Source: Entonaema liquescens (lineage: Eukaryota > Ascomycota > Sordariomycetes > Xylariales > Xylariaceae). Taken from it: 64,000 nt of DNA. Below the pieces are notes generated by a model. The model searched no databases. It saw only the letters and a program-made list of their open reading frames with translations, and was not told the origin of the DNA. The translations under genes and the position numbers were made by a program. The stretch is taken from positions 1,893,001-1,957,000 of the forward strand of contig CADCSX010000010.1 of the NCBI GenBank assembly GCA_902805475.1, written 5' to 3'. Position 1 is the stretch's first letter; each line of letters starts with the position of its first letter. Below, piece by piece: positions 33,494 through 44,847 of this stretch.

Positions 33494-34513
33494 GACGCTT
33501 GAAGGAGGCAGTTAGAAGAAACTGGTCCGTGAATATGCCGCCAAACGAACGAGCAACGGAGGGGAACAAAGATTATAAATAAACAAGACGACTGTCGTAC
33601 TTGTACTCGCGCTGGACGTGCGGCGCAAGCACGCGATCAAGGATTATTCTACAGCTCAGTACAAACTCGGTAACTGGCCTGCATTAGCTTCAATCCAGAT
33701 GGTACCTGATCCTTGACCGAGGGAGAGATAGTAGGGATTGAGGCTGTAGTTTATTCAGCTCAGCTCTCTTGAATAGAGGCTTTGCAAACTAGGAACAAAA
33801 CGGGACTCTTTATATAATAATATTTTGATATTCTATGATAACTTATAAGACAATATCTTTATGTGTAGATGTGTAGATAATACCCTTGGATATATTCGTG
33901 GCACCCGCATTCACCTTTCCATACCAAATCGTCGCGCCCTTTCTTTTTACCCTCGTGTCTCTCGTGCTATCGCGGGATTTGATTCGCAATGTCTTGCCTC
34001 GTCTACCTTCAGCTACATCCCGCATCACAAGTTTCCGGGGAATGAATTTGATAATTTCCTTCTCCAAATCCTTCCATGATACCCACGATACTACGTCGGT
34101 AATCATAACATTCCCGCTCTCTTCTTAGCCGTCCTTCCTATCGAGGAAATTAAATTGACCCAACCAAGCGAACCGGCCCACCAGCTAGCCGTTGACGCAA
34201 TGGGCACCATGCTGTTGCATCAGGTACCGCATATACCGGGGGATTATTCACTAATAGTATAGTACATATTTTTCACTCATATCACATATCACATATCACT
34301 CAACTAGCGACTCCAGATTTACATCCATCGCGAAATCTATCTCAACTGAGACGACTGCATTTAGTAGAATATTCTCGATCGACAATAACATGAATAAATA
34401 TCTTACAAGGTGTGTAAGATATACTAGACGTAGTACAAGTGGCAACCCCTCCTGGGTGTTAAGACCGCTGCAAGATCTAAACAAGTTATTGCGTTCCCTT
34501 TGGCTTATACCGT
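33494..34513. other. 1-kb intergenic region
   Basis: Promoter side of the gamma-glutamyltransferase and 3' side of the next gene. ORFs overlapping on both strands at 33843-34128 have no domain features and I do not call them. Confidence 0.45.
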
Positions 34514-35581
34514 TCACTCGAGACTTCCATCGTCGTCGTCCATCCGGCGACGCTTCATAGTCCTACCACTCGTTGTCTTATCAACCAGTCCAGCTCCAGC
34601 AGAGCTAAACTGCTTCTGCAGCTCGTCCATCTCATCCACCGGTAGCTGAGCCGCAAATTCCTTGTCTTTAGTCGCTCGACGCTGTTCCGAAGTCGCTTTT
34701 CGGAGGGATCTATACGCATCGTACAGATTCTTGATGCTCTCTTCGGTAGCAGGTAGGCTAAGATATTGGCCATTCGCGTTGCTTCCTATATTGATCGGAT
34801 CACCTTTCACAGCTTCCACGTACCTGAGGCTACCGTCAGGCTCCTTGAAGACGAGGACGATTTGAAGGTCGTGAGTTGCATGGTTGTCCGACGAATATTT
34901 AACGTCGAGTAAGTTGCCGAGTTTATTCTTCGACGGCAATATAGCCAGGCTGAGATCTTCGTAGTACTCGCGAGAGATCTTACGGCTCTTTACTGCGCTC
35001 TCGTCCGCCGCAGCAAGATATCTTTGAATAAGGGTCTCTTTGTAGTTGAGTAGCTTCGTATAAGCATGCTGTACTACCCAGACATTTCGCAACGTGGGTT
35101 GCAAGACGACAGTAAGATCTCTAAGGCTATGGGGCGACATCGGATTGGCCTCATCGTAAGTAGCCAGCTTGGGACGAGGAACGTTAATCGCAAAGTCGCG
35201 AAGTTTATAACTCGGCCTACGACTCAAGAGCGTGCAACCCAATAAGCTATTCAGCTCGATCTCCGGGTGAACCCCTGGTAAGTTCTCTAGCAACCCTAAC
35301 TTCGTCTTTAACTCGTAGACTGCCTTGGATGCACTATTTTGAATCACCAGCATCGTGTCCTCAAATTTCTTCAGTAGCTCAGATTGACGAGTGCGAAGTA
35401 AGTCTGTGTCAAGCTTAATAGCATCCTCCTGGACTATAACCCTGTTTGACTCCAGTGCTACTTCCACGAGTTCGCCGATGCCACGAAGCAGCATCTCAAG
35501 CTGGGGGTGAGCTTGGTCGCCAGAAGCTTGGGCTTCCATATTATCGACTTGGATTTTACAGTTTAATCTAAGGGGAGGCAA
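34514..35581 (-). CDS. Uncharacterised protein with coiled-coil and nuclear-type C terminus
   Basis: A single-exon ORF of 355 residues; the better start may be the second Met at 35539 (MEAQASGD), since the 14 residues before it are atypical. Residues about 40-120 are heptad-like and rich in Leu, Glu and Lys (LLRTRQSELLKKFEDT, SKAVYELKTKLGLL). The middle is mixed alpha/beta without membrane segments. A second charged helix follows near residue 290 (RSLRKATSEQRRATKDKEF). The C terminus carries a basic cluster MKRRRM followed by DDDDG, a plausible nuclear localisation signal. I do not recognise the family and assign no function. Confidence 0.65.
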   Translation of the reverse strand: MPPLRLNCKIQVDNMEAQASGDQAHPQLEMLLRGIGELVEVALESNRVIVQEDAIKLDTDLLRTRQSELLKKFEDTMLVIQNSASKAVYELKTKLGLLENLPGVHPEIELNSLLGCTLLSRRPSYKLRDFAINVPRPKLATYDEANPMSPHSLRDLTVVLQPTLRNVWVVQHAYTKLLNYKETLIQRYLAAADESAVKSRKISREYYEDLSLAILPSKNKLGNLLDVKYSSDNHATHDLQIVLVFKEPDGSLRYVEAVKGDPINIGSNANGQYLSLPATEESIKNLYDAYRSLRKATSEQRRATKDKEFAAQLPVDEMDELQKQFSSAGAGLVDKTTSGRTMKRRRMDDDDGSLE

Positions 35582-36465
35582 GTTATGGGATGTATACTAG
35601 TATGTGAAGCAAAATATAGTATGTTTCTTAGCTTAGAGGGATCTATACGAATATGTTCATATGAGTCATTAAAAATATAAGTGACCCTAACTCTAGCAAG
35701 ACGAAAAACAGAGTCTAGTGTGATGAATGGTTGTCTGAGTGGTTTAGGTAAATGCACAAGATTGGAAGTGAGCTGTATTTCTTGTGATCCGAGAAAAGGA
35801 AGCATTCGTGTGGGGTAATCTCATGTATGAGATCTGGGGAAATAGGATTTTGCCTGCTGCATCGTGCGGTAGCTGTAGCTGTAGCCATGTGTCTGTGAAG
35901 AGTTATAACTGTGTACATCGACTTCCGTAGAAAGCAATTACCCAGGTAGTACACGGCCAGCCGCTTCAAATGTTCCTAATCTACGGCCCAATATTATCTT
36001 AAAAACACATCGTGTTGTATGATCCGTCGGAATTTCTCATCAGAGAATATCATAAGAGTTGCCGAAATTCCAATAGTTAGGCCTCTTAGTTATTATTACA
36101 AGGTGACTGATACTGTCGTCTAATATCGATCTACTATGATAAACTGACATATCAAAGTCACTTAGATACCCGGGTAATTTTATCGCTTGGTTGATATCGC
36201 AGACTTGACCAGGACAAAAATAACAGAACTAAGACGAGCCTCAGGAGTTTGGCTCAGAAGGCTAATCTACAAACCACATCAACCACAACTTTAGAAACAA
36301 CGTAGGATTACCTATGTAAATAATATAAAATAACGAGTTGATTAATTGAAAATAATAGTCTTTCTTTCAAGATATCAGAATCAATTATTATATGAGCGGT
36401 ATATTAACAGGCCAAGCTGACGTCCCTGGTTCTATGGATGGGTTTGCATATGGAGTTGTATTTAT
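35582..36465. other. Intergenic, no gene seen
   Basis: Ordinary to AT-rich DNA with short featureless ORFs (35563-35805, 35715-35969). Borders the inverted-repeat element. Confidence 0.5.
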
Positions 36466-37281
36466 GAGTGGTGCTATTTCAAGATTACCTTGCTGGACCT
36501 ACAATGCAGATTACCTTACCGGACACTTGTAAGTAACTGGCAACTAAGATTATTAGTAAAATGACATGGTTCCACAACCTTTTAGATCTTACGATATAAA
36601 TAATGAAAAGTAAACATTATTAAAACGCTACGTTTTTATTCTTAATTAAAAAGAAATGAAATTAAATATTATAAATAACGTTATATTTTATTTTAAATTT
36701 ATATTTATATAAAAAATTAACCGTAATTAAATATTTAACGTCGTTAATAATATATATAACACGTATTATTTTATTATTTAATAATATTATTTTTAATTTA
36801 AATTATTTATTTATAAAATTAATATTATTAAATGCGTTTAATTACGTCGATTAAATATATATAAATAATTTTTATTAAAAACGTTAATATTATAAAAAAA
36901 TAATATAAAAATATTTTTATTTATAAATTATTAATTATTATTTATAAATTATTTATTATTATTTAAAAATTATTAATGTTTATTTGTAAATTATTATTTT
37001 TTAATTATAAATTATTTTTAAAAATAATTTTACGAAATACGGTTATATTTTTTTAAAATTAATATTAATTAATTAATTAAAAATTAAATAATTAAAATAT
37101 TTTAAAATATACGTAAATATTTATTATTATAGTTAAAAAATATTAAATTTAATTTAAAATAATAAAGTAAAATTGTATGGTTGTTAGTTTACGATAATAT
37201 ATGTACGCAATTGCTGGTAGTTGTAATTCCAAGTAATTTGCATTGTAAGTCCGGTAAGGTAATCTTGAAATAGCATCACTC
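36466..37281. mobile_element. Inverted-repeat element with RIP-mutated interior
   Basis: Inverted repeats of about 52 bases bound this segment. The left begins GAGTGGTGCTATTTCAAGAT at 36466, and the right, read on the minus strand from 37281, begins GAGTGATGCTATTTCAAGAT. They continue through GATTACCTT, GGAC.TACAATGCA and ATTAC, with mostly transition mismatches. The interior from about 36590 to 37165 is AT-saturated, with C and G left almost only as CpG. This looks like a DNA transposon or foldback element whose body was mutated while the ends stayed recognisable. I see no clear target duplication, so the outer limits are approximate. Confidence 0.75.
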
Positions 37282-37567
37282 TTTATGATAATGACCGAGA
37301 CGAGGCAACTAGAAACATCATCTATGCATAGTAAAAATAGGAAGTAAATATGACGATACAACTACTATGTGTATGTGTTATTTGGATATACTTCTCCCAG
37401 GCATGTCAGTCGTGTGTACTAGCACTGTATGATTCACTACCTGCTGGTTCCCGTGCTGCCTCTGCACTTATCTACTTCCTGCTTATTCCGGGAACGAACC
37501 CTGTGCGGAAACCCTCATGGATGGCGTATATTTGGGTATGAGGAAAGCTTGTGTAGAAACGAGCTTC

Positions 37568-39236
37568 TCACGAAGTAGTCGGTGCGTCCAGTGGTTTGCG
37601 ACCAACCACTATCCTCGTGGGATAATAGGCGTGGATATTCGGTGAGCGCATATCGCGCCGTAGATGCGCTGAATAAACCTGGATCTCTTCCGGAGTCCAG
37701 CCCATCACGATGGTCCACAGGTAGGTCAGGAACCCTGCAACAGGAATGATAATTAATAATAAGACTTGAGAAACTTGGTAACGGAGGCCATACCTTCAAT
37801 GTCCTGCCCCACGGCGAGGCCAGTGTATTGACCAATCTGTTTAAGTTTCTCATCTCGCGGCCACCCGCTTATCGCGGTCTGCAGGCGAAATGTTAGCTTT
37901 ATAATATGGGAAGAAGTTTTCGTGTTAAGTTTTAGTACGTACTTTGATGTCGTCCTGGTACACAATTTCGAAGCCGGCGGCCTCCATCGCTTTCCTCTGC
38001 AAGTCGTCTTCTATAACGGTGAACGAGCGACCGATCTTCTTTCCGGCCTCCGCAAATACCTTGCTCCATTGATCCAGGGGGGAACCATCTTTAACCGTAC
38101 CGTCGTCACTTTGCATCATGCATGAGGATTCCTGGCTCTCTAAGTAACCACCGGGTTTGGTGGCCTGGTAGGCTTCTTTGAATAGAGCATACCAATCCGG
38201 AATAGTGCCGACAAGCCAGCGTACATGAATATAATCGAAGCTATCAGGTTCGTACGTCCACGGCTGTGTCACGTCGTCAACCTCGAATCTCAGATTAGGC
38301 GGGATCCATTGAGGCTGCTGCGGTGAAACGTCGACACCGATCACTTCGGCGTTGGGGAACTGGTCGGCGAAGTCACTGGAATATATTAGCTTATGCGTAC
38401 CAGTTTCGGGAACATTAAATATTTACATTGCCCATATCCCTATCAAGGCTGTTAGTTAACCCTATGTGTTCGGGATATATAGACTGGTATACTCTATCAA
38501 ATTCGAATTATGCAACTTACCAGTACCGCAACCAACATCCAATACTTTCTATGGTACATTTAGTGCGAGCCTTGGCATAACAACGTGTCAAGTGCTTTCT
38601 TACCTGAATATCGTCTCCTAGAGGAGCCGCGAAGAGTTTCCCGTCCAACATTATCGTCGCGCTGTGATGGCTAAAGACTAAGGTTAAGCGAATCTTGTCT
38701 TACAAAGATAATAGGAGTTACAGGGGACTTACAAGATATCCATGGATTCATCGTGGATAGCATCGTTGGGGCCCCTTGATACGCAGGATCAGCACCAGAG
38801 AACTCTAGGTGACAATGGTATGAATATTGATCTCACCAGGATTGCGCGTTTCCGCGTTCGCTGTGGTACGTGCGGCCATGGACTGTTCTATACTCCAGGA
38901 TGCTAGCTGTTAACGACGCGGTTGAGCTAGCGGCATCTTCGAAGGCTGAATCATCGTCATCGCGTAAGTTAATGGGCTAAGTGATATCTTAATTAGCTCC
39001 TGTCTATTATAACATCACCAAATGTGTTTCTAACATACTGGGAGCTGCGCCCAATGCGACGCGGGAAGAATACTAGGATTGCCAGTCTGTGACGTCTCGG
39101 ATTCAGGTGAAGGAACATCCGCTGCTGGAGATGCCGCCGAAGACGTCGGTTTGGACGATGTTGCCAGCCCGGCGGTCGCACCTGCAGTAGCCGTACCCGA
39201 TGCCGTCGCCGGCGTCTTGGCAGATGGGTCGGACAT
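37568..39236 (-). CDS. SAM-dependent methyltransferase, LaeA-like
   Basis: Class I methyltransferase of the family around the secondary-metabolism regulator LaeA. Nine exons, all in phase: 39236-39039, 38976-38837, 38774-38733, 38670-38604, 38548-38521, 38439-38427, 38375-37943, 37878-37794 and 37734-37568, giving 390 residues. The N-terminal 66 residues are Ser/Thr/Ala/Pro-rich. ILEYRTVHGRTYHSERG and WGPNDAIHDESMD lead into the domain. VLDVGCGTGIWAIDFA is motif I, with its last residues coming from a 13-base exon. VIGVDVSPQQPQWIP is the acidic loop. FDYIHVRWLVG and KPGGYLESQE follow. The substrate is unknown; such paralogues are numerous in filamentous ascomycetes. Confidence 0.93.
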
Positions 39237-41465
39237 ATTGCTAGCTACACGTCGTGTCTCTCGGTTAAGCTAGGAGGTTGGCACTTATTTAGGTTACCTA
39301 TTCGTGTAAGTGAACAGCGCTGAATAACGTCTAAGTCTTCAACCCTTGGTAGTATGAAATCTGCTCCTAAGGGAGAAACAAAAAGCAAAAAGGCCTATTC
39401 TTGTTCAACTAATACAAATATATGATACTATAATCCAGAAGAAAAAAAAAGACAAAACAAAAGAGCCTCTCCAGGAGTAAAATGAGATGGACGGGCCAGT
39501 AATATTGTTGGTGGTAAGACGGGTTGGTAGCGGGGGAGGGGCCGAACCTGATATGTGTCGATGCTGGCTACAGCTTACAGGGGAAGCTTTTTCCTACCTA
39601 AGCATTCAATGCCCAGCTCTACTGGGTATGCATTACGACATATTCGGTCTTATGTGCTGGGATCCAGGCGGAGAAGCTCATTGAACTACATTAAGCCATT
39701 CATTGATACGTAGACGGGTAGAGTAGCAACGTGATATACAGTACAATATGCGAGTTAGGCATGAGGGCCGACGAATTATGCGTGTTAGTTGTATCGATGC
39801 TGTCTAGACGTGCAGAACAGCTGAGATCAAGAGAACTATATGCGGTCTCTCGAATTGGAGATTGGAGAAGACCAGTTGGTCTGGTAGAATTTGCCCCCCT
39901 CTCTCTGGGATCTACTAGGATGTCAAGCAGGCCAAGGGCCAAGTATTAGTCCTTTCCGAGTGGTCTGAGAGTGTCTCCCACATAGGAATTGCTATTTCTC
40001 ATTGGAGCACATGGCTACTATCAACAAGCCTACATCAAACCGTACATGATAGAGGTGTATGCCACGTTGTGCATGCCATGTTTTTGATCCCGAAACCGAG
40101 ATATCCCTGCTATAATTAACAGAGAAGAACTCTCGATAGTTTGCACGTCGTACAAGAAGGCTAATCTCGAAATTCTCCTTACATCTTTCTTGTCCCTGTC
40201 GACCGACCACTATCACTTTTTAGTTCCCATAGAACTGCCATAGAACGCCCGAGAGAACAATAAAACGAACGTCTCGTCTTCCCAATTCACTCTCCCAGGC
40301 AGATGTGTATATGAAGCGTAGTCGGACGGAAATAAGAAAGAAACCCACACCGCCTCGAGAAAACATAATATCGAGCACGGCTTCGTCGCACATATCTTAA
40401 CCGCATATCTAGGTGGAGCTTGCTCATTAAAAAGATCCCTGTTTCCTAGTTCCACATGGAGACTGATCTTCTAGTATGGAATATTCTTATGGGGCCGATT
40501 TGTTCTATCGCATGGGACGGCCCGGCTCGTCGGCGTCGTTACTTTATTAGGGAGTTAACTTGAACCAAAAAAAAAAAAGAAAAAAGAAAAAAAAAACCGT
40601 TTGCTCGTAACCTGGTAGTTAGTCATCATGTAGTTATTAGTTAATGTATGTTATGTTTCTGCTGTGTAATAGTCACAAGTCGGTTTTCAGTATGGAAGTT
40701 CACCTAACGTATACATGGCCCTGAGCCTTCACTTGAAGCTATCGTGCATAAGTGTGTGCGCATGTAGTAGTGGCGCGTTTAGCACGATACGATACCGTTG
40801 AGGCACTTCCTTCTTGCCGGCCCGTTTTCCACGATCATCATTGGCCCTCGGTCTACTCTTCGGCGTACGATACGTAACACGTACATATGCATGCAAGTCT
40901 TTATATCTTTCCGTAAAGTATCTCATACTGGCTACAGGTGGGGTTCGGCCTGTTCCGGTGGTGTTTCTCGGGAACCCTACGAAGTACACGGGCACTCGCA
41001 TGTGAGTCCCTACCGGCCGTGTCGGGTTTATCGAGCTTTCAGGTTACTCGGCTAGGAAAATCTGCCTAGGTGAACGAACCTATATTCTAAGTAGGTAATA
41101 TTGTCTATGCATATAGAATTCACATCAAATAACGCAACGATCATATTGATACGGCTTTAAACGTTTACTATACATGAAGGAGTGAGATCGCTAGGTCAAT
41201 CTAATTGGTCTTCTAGTCTTATATCCTGGCAAATATTTCCTGGCAAATATTTCCCCCCTAAGATATCTTCCAAAGCCACAGGAAAATAATAACCCTATAG
41301 GGTTCATGGATATACCCATATGATGATGAACGTGTCGTGTAAAAACGAGATGATGGTTCAAGGCTACGAAGGCGTGTCGCTCAATCCAGGATAAGTAGCA
41401 GAAATGCGAATGCAGATATAAAAAAGATAAGTAAAAGTGTCTGTAAATCTAGAATCCAAAAAGGA
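39237..41465. other. 2.2-kb intergenic region, no gene seen
   Basis: Short featureless ORFs only (39487-39684, 39731-39949, 40729-41055 on both strands). An A-rich tract lies at 40567-40597. A direct repeat of TCCTGGCAAATATTTCC appears twice around 41225-41255. Confidence 0.45.
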
Positions 41466-41562
41466 TGCCCACTACTGGAGTCGAACCAGTCATCTCCTCA
41501 TAGCTTCCTTAGTAGTATTATGAAAATACTAGTGAGGCGCATTACCGCTGTGCCAAGCGGGC
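41466..41562 (-). tRNA. tRNA-Thr (AGT) with intron
   Basis: Acceptor arms GCCCGCT and AGTGGGC pair fully (one G-T), followed by discriminator A. The T arm reads ACTGG-TTCGACT-CCAGT. The anticodon stem is CCTCA/TGAGG with loop C-T-AGT-A-[intron]-A. The intron is 25 bases, 41526-41502, placed after position 37 as in other nuclear tRNA genes. The D region begins TGGCACAGCGGTAA. Anticodon AGT would be edited to IGT and read ACU/ACC/ACA. Confidence 0.9.
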
Positions 41563-41950
41563 GATGTGAATTTTGTTTCTAAAAAGGCTATGTATAGGTA
41601 CGTAGAGCAGGCAACGAAGTTAGGTAAAATTCAGGGCACTCAGGTAAGGTACCCCACAATGACAAGAAGTTGAAAGTAAAAAAAAAAAAAAAAATTTCTA
41701 GTTGCCATTAATCTGTCTTATTATTCTCATAATGTGCGCATTGTCCGGAACATTTTATTGAAAGCATCGAACTAACACCCAGATCGTGGTATGCTATGCT
41801 TTGATTTGACTAGAAATAACTACCTCCTAAACTAGGTACCTAATAGAGATATTCGGTTGAACCATTCTGCCCAGATGTTTTCTTTACATGACATGTTCCG
41901 AAGCTAGAACGGTGCCGTGACCCGTTGACTGAGTGCTTTGTTTTAATTAT
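41563..41950. other. Intergenic, no gene seen
   Basis: Contains a poly-A tract at about 41680-41694 and TAGGTACCTA at 41833-41842. Confidence 0.5.
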
Positions 41951-43634
41951 TTAAAAAGGACACCCTGCCCACTTGCTAGCCTTGATTCTTCCGACGTCAG
42001 CTTCCATTTCTTTGATCCCTAAACCTATACGGTTCTTGGGGCCAATGTCAGAAAATAGATACCCCTGGGGCATGTATTCTTCAGGGTCGTCTCCCGGGAC
42101 CTTCCCGCCGTATAACCAGATAGCCCAAGCGGTTGGGCCCCAGCGATTCCAGAATGTCGCCTTAATATAGAAAGGATAGTTCCCGTAAGGTATCCTCTGA
42201 GCCATGCGACCCGTCTTCGGGTCGGGGTCACATAACCGTTTGACCTCGAAGAAGCGCGGTAACGTTAGGTATCGCAGGACGAAGCGCCGGAGTGCGAGGA
42301 GAGAGTATGCTGTTGCGACAGCCGTAATATCGGGTTCAGGTAACCTACCAAGAGCATAAATTGGTCAAATTGCCACTGTAATGTATAATGCCAAAAAGGG
42401 GAAAAAAAGAAAATCTGATAGGCGCGACTTAAACGCCGTCGTACCGCAAGCGAATAGGATATCAACTTACTTAAAAGCCTCGCGCACCCTGCCGCCCAGA
42501 AGACTGATCGCAATATCAGCCGCAAACGACTTTGCGAACCACGGCACCCAATATGTTATCATAGGCATCAACGCCTGAGCGGGTTTGGCGCATATAGGGC
42601 TGGGTTTCATGGCTTGGACCTCATAAGTCTGGGCCCAAGCCGCAACATCATCAGCAAACTCGATACCGTCGCGCCATCCCGACTCGGCGTGTGCCAAGAG
42701 GCCTTTATACTCGATACCCATTGCGTCGCCGACAGATTTCCAGAAGACGCCGTAAGCGCAGTACTCCATGTCATTCAAAGGACGCCACTCGTAGAGGCGT
42801 GCGAAGCGCGGCGGCTCCAATATAAACACAGACAGGGTATAGAGAAGGTCAGAGTTAGAGATGGTTCCTTCTTTCACGTACTTGCTATGAAGGAAGTTCA
42901 TCCGGGCTATGCCTCGCACGGATCTGTCCGATGTTGGCGGGTTTATCATGAACTCGCCAATTAAAGCTGCCGTATCTTCGAATCTACAGGCAAATCAGCG
43001 GCCTGTTATGCTATAGAGATAGCATATACCTTTCCCGCTATATGATCACCTTCTACGGTACACGATTTGGATGGCAATCTACCATATTGCCGCTTTAAGT
43101 TCACTCTCAAGTAGGAAATTTGAATAATTATCCCTCACCTTTTAAGGCTCATGACAGGGTCTGTTAGGTTCCTCGTGCCGAGAAGCAAACGACTTATGCT
43201 TTCAATGCCATATGTCTAGCAGACCGACGTGCCAGTGTCAGCAAGATATTATTACAAAACGAAAGAACGGAACAAATGTGATATATCTCGAGTTGTCTTG
43301 GTTGGCGCGAAGCTTCCATAATTGGAGTCATCGTCATCTAACCCACCTTGAATAACCCAAATTCCAAAGCCAGATAATGTGAGAGTGGCATCTCCCACGC
43401 GGCCATAAACTTGATAACCTGTTGGGCTTCGGTGGCTGTCATGTGCGAGAACGACGCGCGGTCAGTGTATCCAAGTCGCCGGCGTATAGCGTTCTCGCGG
43501 CGATGGCGTAACGCTCTGCATAATCCCACATATATCAGGACGCCGGGGATAACGAGCTGCTTCCATGACGTCGAAGGCAGAAATGCCAAGAGTGGTTGTA
43601 ACGGAATGACGATAGCCGCTTCGGAGAAGTTCAT
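41951..43634 (-). CDS. MpaB / rubber-oxygenase family protein (PF09995-type), membrane-anchored
   Basis: Heme-type oxygenase family that includes MpaB, which cleaves a prenyl side chain in mycophenolic acid synthesis, and bacterial latex-clearing protein. Four exons, 43634-43347, 43215-43139, 42983-42471 and 42344-41951, join in phase to 423 residues. An N-terminal hydrophobic segment at about residues 24-41 (WKQLVIPGVLIYVGLC) should anchor it in the endoplasmic reticulum. RLGYTDRASFSHMTATEAQ and EMPLSHYLALEFGLFK-TYGIESISRLLLGT are the family's opening blocks. RFEDTAALIGEFM, MNFLHSKYVKEG and the FWKSVGDAMGI block follow. His in FLHSKY is a heme-ligand candidate (inference). No clear partner gene nearby. 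Confidence 0.88.
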
Positions 43635-44847
43635 TGTGCAATATGTACGATTAGGGTTTTTTGGAATTCATTATCTACCTCATCTTACTTCTTATATAGT
43701 GTTGTTGAACTAAGATAGAAGATAGTTGCGAATGGGATGATCATTGCGGAGGCGCCCTTACTTAAAAGTTAATGTATTGTAACTAACTACTTGAGCTAAC
43801 CTTACAACTCTGACCCCGCCAGATTCCAAAATACTGTACATAAATGTAATAAATGTAACAATCGTACCATTTTCTCCCATTAAAGACTTACCTAATGTAG
43901 ACAGCCAATTTTTTGTCCCTTTTCGTCTGTGAACGTACTACCTACGTATGCGTGTAAGATCGGACTAATATACGTATTTATAAGCCACTCCTTTAGTTAG
44001 AAAGTGTGCTTCCAATTAGAAATTGGGTAAGACGTAAAAACTACCTAATGTATTGGACTTTATACGCTAATGAGAAACTATTCCAACCCTTACAAAATCA
44101 CTCAAAGTATTTGTAATGAAAGATTAGAGATATTTGGAATAGTAACTTCGAATTATGTGGAAACGTACCTATTTTGTTTAGGCTTAGGTATTTTCCACTC
44201 TACTGTGGTACTTAATTACTGCTTCTTTCCTTACTTTTACGAAACACAGTTATCTAACCTAGTACTACCTAATGAAGGTAGAGGCTAATGGTTTGTAAAC
44301 TGTCAAATCAAAAACAAACCAACGATGGCCTGAGGCATAGTTTAAACAAGGATGGTTCTAAAAGGACTTAGACATTAATGGTTACCCAGTGCGGTCTTGT
44401 TAGAAACGAATAAGTCTTGAGCTATAATTTCCATATATTTATTGAGATTGTAAAACTAACTCACAATCCAAGACATGATTTCAGCGAGTTTATTCGCATT
44501 CTCTACTTGATCTACGTCCTAAGTAGTGAGAACCCCGTACCCGTAATGCCTGGTCGGAGATATTGATTATTATGGGCTATGCTATATAGCTTACATACTA
44601 GTATGTCGAGTTTACTTTCTCAAATAGTTTGATTGAGAGACTATTATCTCTCCTAGGACTAGTAGTCCTTGCGGGAATACTGACGAACCAAACGCAGGGC
44701 TTTTGATCATGAGTCCTGCTCCTGCTTGGCGCTTACCGTCTGTGCTAAGTGGCTAACACTGATAACAAAGCGGTAACACGTTCACAAAACTTCAATATTG
44801 GAGCTTTGTTTTAATGCGTATTAATTATTTTTTGTTATGATCGATTC
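43635..44847. other. 1.2-kb intergenic region, no gene seen
   Basis: Moderately AT-rich. The ORF at 44070-44288 has no features I can use. Lies upstream of the MpaB-like gene and downstream of PIG-S. Confidence 0.45.

Noticed and set aside
38760..38850. Apparent frameshift near the start of the methyltransferase
   Set aside because: It arose from starting at the internal Met at 38879. Using the upstream exon at 39236-39039 and the AAG acceptor before 38774 gives one continuous frame with correct phases.
40729..41055. Overlapping ORFs on both strands in higher-GC intergenic DNA
   Set aside because: Both translations are basic or Arg/Thr-rich without motifs, and open frames on both strands at once are expected by chance in this composition.
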